A DNA stretch of 64,000 bases from Oceanobacter sp045430275 (lineage in GTDB: Bacteria > Pseudomonadota > Gammaproteobacteria > Pseudomonadales > Oceanobacteraceae). The notes under the pieces were generated by a model. It was not told the DNA's origin. It did not search any database and worked only from the letters and a program-made list of their open reading frames with translations. Numbering within the stretch: the first letter of the stretch is position 1; each line of letters begins with the position of its first letter. Positions 47,901 through 54,661 of this stretch are shown piece after piece. Location of the stretch: contig JAILXU010000007.1 of the NCBI GenBank assembly GCA_045430275.1, positions 132,337-196,336 of the forward strand, in the 5' to 3' direction. The position numbers and the translations under genes are program-made.

Positions 47901-48728
47901 ATGGTTCGTAAGTGTTTGTTCCCCGTTGCCGGTTATGGCACCCGTTTCCTGCCCGCCACCAAAGCCGTCCCCAAAGAAATGCTGCCACTGGTCAACAAGC
48001 CACTGGTTCAATACGGCGTTGAAGAAGCAGCCGAAGCTGGCATCAGCTTTATGGGTTTCATCACCGGACGAAACAAAGGCTCCATCGAAGACCACTTTGA
48101 CAAGGCGTTCGAAGTTGAAACCGCCATTGCCGGTGGTAGCAAGGAAGAGCTGATTACTCCTATTCGTAGCCTGATCGAAGACAATGAATTTGCCTTCAAG
48201 CGTCAGAACGAAATGAAAGGTCTCGGCCACGCCATTCACTGTGGTGAAGTTCTGATGGGCGACGAAGCCTTTGGTGTTGTTCTGGCAGATGACCTGTGCG
48301 TTGCCGATGACAACGACGAAGGCGTTCTGGCCCAGATGGTCAAGATCCATGAGAAATACGGCTGTTCCGTCGTTGCCGTACAGGAAGTACCGGAAGAGTC
48401 CATTCACAAATACGGCGTCATCGCCGGTGAGTTGGAAGAAGACGGCGTATACCGTGTCAGCGACATGGTTGAAAAACCCGCTCGTGAAGATGCACCCAGC
48501 AATCTGGCCATTATTGGCCGTTACATCCTGACACCAGACGTGTTCCCTAAAATTGCGGAAACCGGCGCTGGCGTTAACGGTGAAATCCAGATCACTGACG
48601 CACTGATGAAACAAGCCAAAGAAGGCAAGGTCATCGCGTACAAATTCCGTGGCAAGCGTTTTGACTGCGGCTCTCTGGACGGATTCGTAGAAGCCACTAA
48701 CTACGTTTACGAGCGTTTCTTCAAGTAA
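47901..48728 (+). CDS. galU: UTP--glucose-1-phosphate uridylyltransferase
   Basis: A 275-residue enzyme that makes UDP-glucose. It has the nucleotidyltransferase signature FPVAGYGTRFLPATKAVPKE (about residues 6-25), a Lys-rich VEKPA segment, and GVNGEIQITDALM. The position next to the glucosylglycerate genes links glucose 1-phosphate released by phosphorolysis to donor resynthesis. A hairpin follows the stop. Confidence 0.97.
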   Translation: MVRKCLFPVAGYGTRFLPATKAVPKEMLPLVNKPLVQYGVEEAAEAGISFMGFITGRNKGSIEDHFDKAFEVETAIAGGSKEELITPIRSLIEDNEFAFKRQNEMKGLGHAIHCGEVLMGDEAFGVVLADDLCVADDNDEGVLAQMVKIHEKYGCSVVAVQEVPEESIHKYGVIAGELEEDGVYRVSDMVEKPAREDAPSNLAIIGRYILTPDVFPKIAETGAGVNGEIQITDALMKQAKEGKVIAYKFRGKRFDCGSLDGFVEATNYVYERFFK

Positions 48729-48740
48729 GCGCCCGCCTGT

Positions 48741-48774
48741 ACCTGCAGTCTCTCCGGTGATTGCAGGTCACTTT
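48741..48774 (+). terminator. terminator candidate after galU
   Basis: A 7-bp stem (ACCTGCA / TGCAGGT, 14-base loop) is followed by CACTTTTCCCC, 12 bases after the galU stop. Confidence 0.6.
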
Positions 48775-48827
48775 TCCCCTCGATTTATCCTGCTTTAAAC
48801 TTTTTTTGAATTTCTTCAAAAAACTGT

Positions 48828-48856
48828 TTGACAGAAAAAAACCTCCGGCGTAATAT
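48828..48856 (+). promoter_or_regulatory. sigma-70 promoter of the tRNA-Asn/Pro unit
   Basis: A consensus -35 (TTGACA, 48828-48833) lies exactly 17 bases from TAATAT (48851-48856). A GC-rich CGCCCC discriminator follows, typical of stringently controlled stable-RNA promoters. tRNA-Asn begins 22 bases later. Confidence 0.92.
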
Positions 48857-48878
48857 ACGCCCCGTTGTTGAGAGACAT

Positions 48879-48954
48879 TCCCCGATAGCTCAGTCGGTAG
48901 AGCAGTAGACTGTTAATCTATTGGTCGTTGGTTCAAGTCCAACTCGGGGAGCCA
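48879..48954 (+). tRNA. tRNA-Asn (anticodon GTT)
   Basis: A 76-nt cloverleaf with acceptor stem TCCCCGA / TCGGGGA, anticodon GTT at 48912-48914 in loop CTGTTAA, T-loop GGTTCAAGTCC, and encoded CCA. It is transcribed with tRNA-Pro from a strong upstream promoter. Confidence 0.98.
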
Positions 48955-48968
48955 CTCAATAACAAGTT

Positions 48969-49045
48969 CGGGGTATAGCGCAGTCTGGTAGCGCGCCTGC
49001 TTTGGGAGCAGGATGTCGGGAGTTCGAATCTCTCTACCCCGACCA
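48969..49045 (+). tRNA. tRNA-Pro (anticodon TGG)
   Basis: A 77-nt cloverleaf with acceptor CGGGGTA / TACCCCG, anticodon stem CCTGC / GCAGG enclosing TTTGGGA (anticodon TGG, 49003-49005), T-loop AGTTCGAATCT, and encoded CCA. It lies 14 bases after tRNA-Asn. Confidence 0.98.
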
Positions 49046-49174
49046 CTTCTTTTCTTATTCCCTCCTGTTTTGAAATTCTTCAAATTATTCCAATCAAGCT
49101 GAATTTGTTGCTTTTGATATTCTCTTTTTTGTTTTAGCCTATTGCTCATTCGAAGCTTTTGAAGTTGTTTCCCT

Positions 49175-49597
49175 GTGAAGTCTATCGCTAATGCTACGCA
49201 ATACCCGGTTCGCTGCCCCAAGTGCACGCGCATGACCGCCTACTCCATCGCCCAACTGCTACGGGAGAAGAAATCCACGTGTCGCCATTGCCAAGCGCAT
49301 TTTCCCATCGACCCCAAAGTCATGCGCGATATTGAACGCACACTCCACAGCATGGCCGACTATGTTGATAAAAAGGACGCCATAGCCGACAGCTTCCCCG
49401 ACCCCTTCGCGGAACCACCGCAAGAGACGCCACCCGAGCAGCCACAACAGAAGACATCCGAAGAACAGCAACCTGGTGGCGGCAACACATCCAGCAATCA
49501 GACAAGCACCAACACACCAGACGCCCCACACACTCCCGCCAAGCATCACCGTCGCTCAAAACGCAAGAACCGACAACCTTCAATGGCGAACGGATAA
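49175..49597 (+). CDS. zinc-ribbon protein with disordered Pro/Gln/Thr-rich tail
   Basis: A 140-residue protein starting at GTG. Two CxxC knuckles (RCPKCTRM and CRHCQAH, about residues 13-42) form a probable zinc ribbon. A short helix and a long disordered tail rich in P, Q, T and N follow, ending in a basic patch (HHRRSKRKNRQ). No Shine-Dalgarno is evident, so the exact start is unsure. The function is unknown, perhaps nucleic-acid binding. Confidence 0.6.
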   Translation: MKSIANATQYPVRCPKCTRMTAYSIAQLLREKKSTCRHCQAHFPIDPKVMRDIERTLHSMADYVDKKDAIADSFPDPFAEPPQETPPEQPQQKTSEEQQPGGGNTSSNQTSTNTPDAPHTPAKHHRRSKRKNRQPSMANG

Positions 49598-49644
49598 GAC
49601 AAGGCAGGAACACGGCCCACAAGAACAGTCAGCCGGAAGGAACA

Positions 49645-49664
49645 ATGCCCACCGAAGTGGGCAT
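49645..49664 (-). terminator. terminator of the FKBP-type isomerase gene
   Basis: An 8-bp stem (ATGCCCAC / GTGGGCAT) with a TTCG tetraloop on the minus strand lies 7 bases beyond the stop. The following TGTTCC is only partly T-rich. Confidence 0.65.
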
Positions 49665-49670
49665 CAGGAA

Positions 49671-50375
49671 TCAGGATTCCTGAACAATTTCCAACAACTC
49701 TACTTCAAATACCAGAGCAGAGTTCGCAGGAATTTTCGGGCTTGGGCTACGCGCACCATAGGCCAGATCGGCCGGGATGGTGAACTTGAACTTCTCGCCC
49801 ACTTTCATCAACTGCAGACCTTCCGTCCAACCTGGAATAACACCATTCAGAGGGAACTGTGCAGGGTCGCCACGCTCAACAGAGCTGTCAAAAACAGTGC
49901 CGTCGATCAGCGTGCCGTGATAATGAACGCGCACAACGTTTTCAGGCGTTGGCTTCGCGCCATCACCTTCAACAGCGGTCATCACTTCGTACTGCAAACC
50001 GGAATCGGTAGCGGTTACGCCATCTTTCTTGGCATTTTCAGCCAGATAATCCGTGCTAGCCTGAGATGCAGCGTCATTCAGAGCTTGCTGCTTACGCGTC
50101 TGCTCTTCACGAATCTTCTCAAAAGCTGCCTTGATCGTCTCATCATCAAGGCGCTGCTCAGCATTAGCCAGTGCATCCTTGATACCTGCCGCCACAGCGT
50201 CAGAGTTCATTTCAACGCCTTCCTGGCTCAACTGACGGCCAATGTTCAAGCCAACGCCATAACTTGCCTGATCAATATGATTCTCAAACGTCACTACTTT
50301 TTTCTCCTCTTGACCGCACGCGGCCAACAACAAAGCACCTGCCAGAACAACAGGAGCAGTCTTCAATAATTTCAT
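49671..50375 (-). CDS. FKBP-type peptidyl-prolyl cis-trans isomerase, FkpA/Mip-like lipoprotein
   Basis: A 234-residue protein. It has a lipoprotein signal with lipobox LLLAAC (Cys about residue 20), an N-terminal helical dimerisation domain (about 30-125, as in FkpA, FklB and Mip), and a C-terminal FKBP domain with VRVHYHGTLIDGTVFDSS and GVIPGWTEGLQLM. It assists periplasmic protein folding. It stands alone, with its own terminator. Confidence 0.93.
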   Translation of the reverse strand: MKLLKTAPVVLAGALLLAACGQEEKKVVTFENHIDQASYGVGLNIGRQLSQEGVEMNSDAVAAGIKDALANAEQRLDDETIKAAFEKIREEQTRKQQALNDAASQASTDYLAENAKKDGVTATDSGLQYEVMTAVEGDGAKPTPENVVRVHYHGTLIDGTVFDSSVERGDPAQFPLNGVIPGWTEGLQLMKVGEKFKFTIPADLAYGARSPSPKIPANSALVFEVELLEIVQES

Positions 50376-50575
50376 TTCCGGTTCTCACAACTAAGTAAAT
50401 GAAGGTGGCCGCTACACTACACGAAGGCCCTGCCAATTCAAGCTGAACCCAGCACCACCAGTACCAAACAACGGCTACAGAAGCCAGAACAGCGGTAAAA
50501 GTTCCCACCAATCCACACCAGCCATCACTCCAAACAAGCCCTTGTTAACTCGTTGAAATAAATCGCAAAAAAAGT

Positions 50576-50605
50576 TTGACAGCTGAAAATCCGGTGGCAT
50601 AATAC
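50576..50605 (+). promoter_or_regulatory. sigma-70 promoter of tRNA-Met
   Basis: TTGACA (50576-50581) is followed by a CATAATAC -10 region (50598-50605, spacing 16 or 18 depending on register) and a GC-rich GCGCC discriminator. It is almost a copy of the tRNA-Asn/Pro promoter. Confidence 0.85.
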
Positions 50606-50647
50606 GCGCCACTTGAACGAGACAGCGCAAGCAACTCATCAAGTTCT

Positions 50648-50724
50648 GGCTATGTAGCTCAGCTGGTTAGAGCACAGCATTCATAATGCTGGGGTCGGCA
50701 GTTCAAGTCTGCCCATAGCTACCA
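50648..50724 (+). tRNA. elongator tRNA-Met (anticodon CAT)
   Basis: A 77-nt cloverleaf with acceptor GGCTATG / CATAGCT (one G-T pair), anticodon CAT at 50682-50684 in loop TTCATAA, T-loop AGTTCAAGTCT, and encoded CCA. Its 3' part from 50680 is duplicated at 62492, because it is the attachment site of the filamentous prophage. The left copy keeps the complete tRNA. Confidence 0.97.
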
Positions 50725-50734
50725 GATTCTAAAA
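50680..50734. repeat. attL, 55-bp direct repeat (tRNA-Met 3' part)
   Basis: The repeat runs from the anticodon loop of tRNA-Met through the CCA end and ten bases beyond. It is identical base for base to 62492-62546, the copy at the other end of the prophage. Confidence 0.96.
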
Positions 50735-50786
50735 GGCCTGACAGGTTAGCGGTTACTTCAAGTACCCTACCCTGTCAGGCCTTTTT
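50731..50786. terminator. bidirectional terminator, tRNA-Met / prophage integrase
   Basis: A 15-bp perfect stem (AAAAGGCCTGACAGG with CCTGTCAGGCCTTTT) encloses a 25-base loop and has T-tracts on both sides. The phage end thus supplies a new terminator to tRNA-Met after integration and also ends the integrase transcript. Confidence 0.85.
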
Positions 50787-50791
50787 CGTTT

Positions 50792-51658
50792 CTAGAGATA
50801 ATTCCCTGGTGTCAGGTCAGTAACCTGCCCCATGAAGGACGGCGAGAAGTGCGAGTAACGCATGGTCGTTGATATGTCCGAATGCCCTAATATCCTCTGC
50901 AATACGAACAGATCCCCACCATTCATTAAGAAGTGCGACGCGAATGTGTGCCTCAGCACGTGTGTGAGTTGCCGGGTCGGCAAGTTGAGCTTGGCTCGTT
51001 GCACCGCATGTCTAAAGGCAGACCGGCAACTTTTAAACATTCGGTGATTATCGTAGTGATCGGCGTTCAGGCGTAGAGACGCCATGAAGTCAGCGGATAC
51101 ATTAACGGTTCTGTTTCTGCCGTTTTTGGTGTCAACGAAGCGTAGTGCGGGCATCGGCTTTTCAATCAGGTTATGCCAACACAAGGTTTCCGCTTCTCCC
51201 CACCTGGCACCTGTCGTCAGACAGATCCTTGCCACCCAGTAGGTGGAACGGTTCCGACACTGCTCCAGCTCGTTAAACAGCACTTGTATCTGCTCTTTGG
51301 TGAGGTAGCCCATCTCGGTTTGGGCCACGGAGAACGACCGAATGTCTTTCAACGGGTTCATATCGAGATACTGAAGTCGTACCAACTCACTGAATACCGC
51401 TCTCAGATACCGCAGTTCGTGGTTTAGCGTGCTGGTCGCCACTTCGTTCAGCCTACGCCCCCGGTATTCTGCAAACTGTGCCCCGGTGAATTTCCTGATC
51501 AGTGGATTTCCCATGGCTTCACACATGGCGATGGTACGGGAATACCGATAGCGGGAGTCCTTCAGCGTGCGCCCATGAACGACGAACCAGAGGTTAACCG
51601 CTTCGGTTAACCTGGCTTTCTTCAAGTTGAAGGTGGAAGGATCGTAGTCAATCGTCAT
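50792..51658 (-). CDS. int: tyrosine recombinase / prophage integrase
   Basis: A 288-residue tyrosine recombinase with an N-terminal SAM-like core-binding domain (about 10-105) and a catalytic domain with the R-H-R-H-Y set. The set is GARWGEAETL (Arg), LTHVLRHTFASHFL (His-x-x-Arg), LGHSDISTT (His) and MRYSHFSP (nucleophilic Tyr). It resembles integrases of Pf-type filamentous phages. The gene lies next to attL with its 3' end toward the tRNA, the usual arrangement for tRNA-targeting integrases. Confidence 0.95.
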   Translation of the reverse strand: MTIDYDPSTFNLKKARLTEAVNLWFVVHGRTLKDSRYRYSRTIAMCEAMGNPLIRKFTGAQFAEYRGRRLNEVATSTLNHELRYLRAVFSELVRLQYLDMNPLKDIRSFSVAQTEMGYLTKEQIQVLFNELEQCRNRSTYWVARICLTTGARWGEAETLCWHNLIEKPMPALRFVDTKNGRNRTVNVSADFMASLRLNADHYDNHRMFKSCRSAFRHAVQRAKLNLPTRQLTHVLRHTFASHFLMNGGDLFVLQRILGHSDISTTMRYSHFSPSFMGQVTDLTPGNYL

Positions 51659-51688
51659 AACAAGTCCGTACCAGGTAAACCGCTGGCA

Positions 51689-53053
51689 TCACGCTGCCAC
51701 CCCATTCAGTCGGTGTTCTTGCAGGCGCTTCCAGATGAAGTCTTGTAGCTGTTTCTGAAAATCAACGTCGTCCAGCTCGTCTCCCGTTTTACTTTCAAAG
51801 TAGCGCCTGACTGATCGTCGGATGTTGGGGGCTTTCAGGTGTTTCAGGACGGTTAAAGGGGGAACGTTGTTGTAGGCACAGAGCTTTAAATAGTTACCCA
51901 GGTACATGGCGACGTTTCGGTGCTCGGTGCCGGTGAGCTTTTTTTGGCCGTACCCCCGCTTGTACAAGAACTCGGGGTGTTCCATGTCGGCAAACCAGAT
52001 GTCATCACGGAGCTTTGTCCAGGCCGGGTGTTCGTAGGTACTGCTGTGGGACAAACGGAAGTTGTTCAGGCAGTAGCGCCAGAGTTCATTCAGGTGTAAT
52101 TTCAGATCGACGGGTTCACGGATACAGACCAGGTTACCCGTCAGCTCAAAATTGCCGGTCTCAAATTGTTTAATAACACTGTGGTGTATCCGAAATTCAA
52201 GCCGGTAAACGGTGTCGGGTTCGGTGCCGTCTGTGCCGTCGTTGTATTCGTCTTCAAGCACACCGGTGCTGAAGAAGGTGGCGTCGTTGTTGGTTTCGAG
52301 TTTTGGGGTCAGGCTCCAGATGCTTTCCCAGAAGTTGAGCTTGCCGCTTTTGTTGGCTTCCAGGGTTTTGTTATACAAGCACAGTTGCAGGCCAGAAGAC
52401 TTGCCAAACAGGAAGGTTTCACTTCTGCCGTAGATGAACGCGGCTTCAGCGGTGCTGAAACTGGCGTCACTGATGCCGTTTACTTTGAAACTTCTCCGGG
52501 ATCGGGTGTGGAGGTTTTCTTCAAAGCCGTCCAGAACGTGGGTTTGATCCAGCCCTTTCATATCGACGGCCATATGAACTGCAACACCAGACGCTTCCAG
52601 GGTCTTGGCAAAAATGCTGCCGATTTCACGCAGCTTTTTTGTGAGCTTTTCCAGGCCCAGTGTGATGATGACGTGTGGTGACACTTCGATCTTGAGGTGT
52701 GGGCCTCGGCTATCGGATTGGGTGTAGAAGTGTTTCATCAGAACCACGAAGCCCATTTCCAAATTTTTGAAGTTGTACTGATAACCGGAGGCTTTGCCAC
52801 TGGTGCTGAACTTCCACTGCTGGCCGCCCAGGGTAATGATGTTGGTGTCGTCTTGTTTCAGGTGCTCATCGATCAACGCCAGGACATCAAGCTTGAGGTT
52901 GCAAATGTAAAGCTGGCGGATCGTGTCGATACCCGCGTGCAGAAAGCGCATGTCGCTAAGGTCGTAGGTGATCCCGCGCTCTGTGGTGTAAATGTCTTCA
53001 CCTGTATTGGGGTTGTAACGGCGGTTCATGGATTTGTTTTCATAGGTGGCCAT
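51689..53053 (-). CDS. phage replication initiation protein, gene II / CRI type
   Basis: A 454-residue protein of the filamentous-phage rolling-circle initiator group. The central block with ETFLFGKSSGLQLCLYNKT is typical of gene II / phage_CRI proteins, and the C-terminal part resembles the gene X region. It should nick the phage plus-strand origin. A GAGGGAACCACC leader precedes ATG 53053, and the same leader is used by the ssDNA-binding protein. The frame continues upstream to 53158 inside zot without support. It starts 10 bases after the zot stop. Confidence 0.85.
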   Translation of the reverse strand: MATYENKSMNRRYNPNTGEDIYTTERGITYDLSDMRFLHAGIDTIRQLYICNLKLDVLALIDEHLKQDDTNIITLGGQQWKFSTSGKASGYQYNFKNLEMGFVVLMKHFYTQSDSRGPHLKIEVSPHVIITLGLEKLTKKLREIGSIFAKTLEASGVAVHMAVDMKGLDQTHVLDGFEENLHTRSRRSFKVNGISDASFSTAEAAFIYGRSETFLFGKSSGLQLCLYNKTLEANKSGKLNFWESIWSLTPKLETNNDATFFSTGVLEDEYNDGTDGTEPDTVYRLEFRIHHSVIKQFETGNFELTGNLVCIREPVDLKLHLNELWRYCLNNFRLSHSSTYEHPAWTKLRDDIWFADMEHPEFLYKRGYGQKKLTGTEHRNVAMYLGNYLKLCAYNNVPPLTVLKHLKAPNIRRSVRRYFESKTGDELDDVDFQKQLQDFIWKRLQEHRLNGVAA

Positions 53054-53063
53054 GGTGGTTCCC

Positions 53064-54260
53064 TCACAGTTGGGCGGAGATTGGTTGCAGGTCGGTTGTG
53101 ATGTCCGGGTCACTGCTTGGCAGTGGGCCGGTGTGGGTAGCGACCATGGCGTTTTCAAACCAGCACAACCATTCCTGATTCAGTGTGTAGGCACAGGACT
53201 GATTCAGGTTCAGGGTAATGGTCTGATGCCCGTCACTGATCAGGGCAACACCTTTGGTACCGTCGAATACCCCCGCGAGACGCCAGCGTTCAGACTGGGG
53301 GAATGTATGCTGACTAAAACTCGTGATGGCCGGGTTGAACCGGCGTAAATAGCGCAGCCCCGGCGCTAGACCAGGGCGCTGAACAGCAGGATTTTTAGCA
53401 GCAGGCTGATGAGCACTAACGTGAACAGGTACATGAGGAGGCGCGACAATACCCGGAGCAGTTTCTTCAGTACCCACTTCGTAACGCTCCAGCATTTGCG
53501 CAATGCTATAGATGAAATAACCGACACACAGGACTGTAATTGCGAGAAATACTCGAAGCTTTGGATCAGCAAAAATACTTTTATTTTCGCTCGACCCTTT
53601 AGCTGTTCCGGTGGCGGTGGATTGGTAGCACTCGAAGACCTTAGGATCGGCGGTGTAGATGACGGGGGCACCGATATAGTGACTAACGGCTTTTCCGCTG
53701 CTTTCTGCATCATGCTTGAACTCCCGCCATTTATTTTTGTACCAGGGTAATACCCCGGCCATGTCACGATGTCGAAAGCCGTATTCGACAACGGCCCGGA
53801 CTTCTTTGTGTATTTTCGCCACGTTGGTGGTGCTGATGTAGATGTCCCAGTTCATGTGCCGGTGCTGGTCGAAGGCGTTTTCAACATTGCTGGGGCGCTG
53901 GATGCCGCTGTCCAGGGTTTCCCGTTCATCGCTGGGTGTGTCGAACTCGCCCAGGTTCCGTAATCGCGTTGGGTAGACGCGCTGGCCTTCGTCCATGACG
54001 ATCAGTGCGCCCATGGGTGCCCACTGAAAAAACCGAGCCATGTGCTCAAAACCGGCTTGTGAGTCGTGTTCAACAGCGATCAGTTTGGCTTCGGGAGGGA
54101 GTTCTATTCCCATGGCGCTGGCTATGCGCTCAACACTGTTCAGACCACGGATGTTGTGGCAGACGGTGCGGCCCTTTTGCAGGGCCGGGATGATCACTCG
54201 CTGAATGAGTGCAAAGGTTTTGTAGGAGCCGGGCGGCCCGTGATGGATAACGGCAGTCAT
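53064..54260 (-). CDS. Zot-family (pI-like) phage assembly ATPase
   Basis: A 398-residue inner-membrane assembly protein. The N-terminal P-loop domain has HHGPPGSYKTFALI (Walker A) and ALIVMDEGQRVYP (Walker B). A single membrane segment (LRVFLAITVLCVGYFIYSIA, about 235-254) precedes a periplasmic C-terminus. Zot/pI drives ATP-dependent extrusion of the filament with a secretin. It lies 8 bases after the pVI-like gene and 10 before the initiator gene. Confidence 0.95.
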   Translation of the reverse strand: MTAVIHHGPPGSYKTFALIQRVIIPALQKGRTVCHNIRGLNSVERIASAMGIELPPEAKLIAVEHDSQAGFEHMARFFQWAPMGALIVMDEGQRVYPTRLRNLGEFDTPSDERETLDSGIQRPSNVENAFDQHRHMNWDIYISTTNVAKIHKEVRAVVEYGFRHRDMAGVLPWYKNKWREFKHDAESSGKAVSHYIGAPVIYTADPKVFECYQSTATGTAKGSSENKSIFADPKLRVFLAITVLCVGYFIYSIAQMLERYEVGTEETAPGIVAPPHVPVHVSAHQPAAKNPAVQRPGLAPGLRYLRRFNPAITSFSQHTFPQSERWRLAGVFDGTKGVALISDGHQTITLNLNQSCAYTLNQEWLCWFENAMVATHTGPLPSSDPDITTDLQPISAQL

Positions 54261-54268
54261 ATCAGTCC

Positions 54269-54661
54269 CTAAAAGAGTTGCAGAATCAGTCGGACGATGT
54301 GCGCTGACAGCATCATGCTCAGCGCTTCGGGAATACGGAGCCAGACAACAAACGCGAGTAATTTGGAGTCGATAGCGCCAAGTAGCTGTTCAATTTTGCC
54401 GGAGACGTTGAAGGTGCTGACGATGCTATCTGCCATGCCAGCCGCGATTTCCAGCATCGTAAGTTTGAATTCCAGGTTCCAGATGATGTACCAGGCAGCG
54501 ATTCTCTCAAGGACGGTATCAGCCCAGTCGTAGATGCCGGTTTTCATGAACTCCAGGGTTTCAGAAAAGAAGTCGGTTACAGAACTGGCACCGCTACTGT
54601 CATCTGCAGCCAGGGCGCTGAACGAGATCATGGTCAGAATAACCAGGCACAGTACTTTCAT
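54269..54661 (-). CDS. pVI-like minor coat protein (DUF2523-like)
   Basis: A 130-residue protein. It has a signal-like N-terminus (LCLVILTMISFSALAA) and two or three further hydrophobic helices (WYIIWNLEFKLTMLEIAAGM, LLAFVVWLRIPEALSMML). Size and position between the pIII-like gene and zot match gene VI of Ff and the DUF2523 proteins of other inoviruses, which cap the filament end. It overlaps the pIII-like gene by 4 bases. Confidence 0.8.
   Translation of the reverse strand: MKVLCLVILTMISFSALAADDSSGASSVTDFFSETLEFMKTGIYDWADTVLERIAAWYIIWNLEFKLTMLEIAAGMADSIVSTFNVSGKIEQLLGAIDSKLLAFVVWLRIPEALSMMLSAHIVRLILQLF

Noticed and set aside
47754..48614. 286-residue frame opposite galU
   Set aside because: GalU is unmistakable on the plus strand.
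52166..53101. Plus-strand frames of 134-171 residues across the replication gene
   Set aside because: Shadows of the gene-II-type initiator. All phage morphogenesis genes here are on the minus strand with tight spacing.
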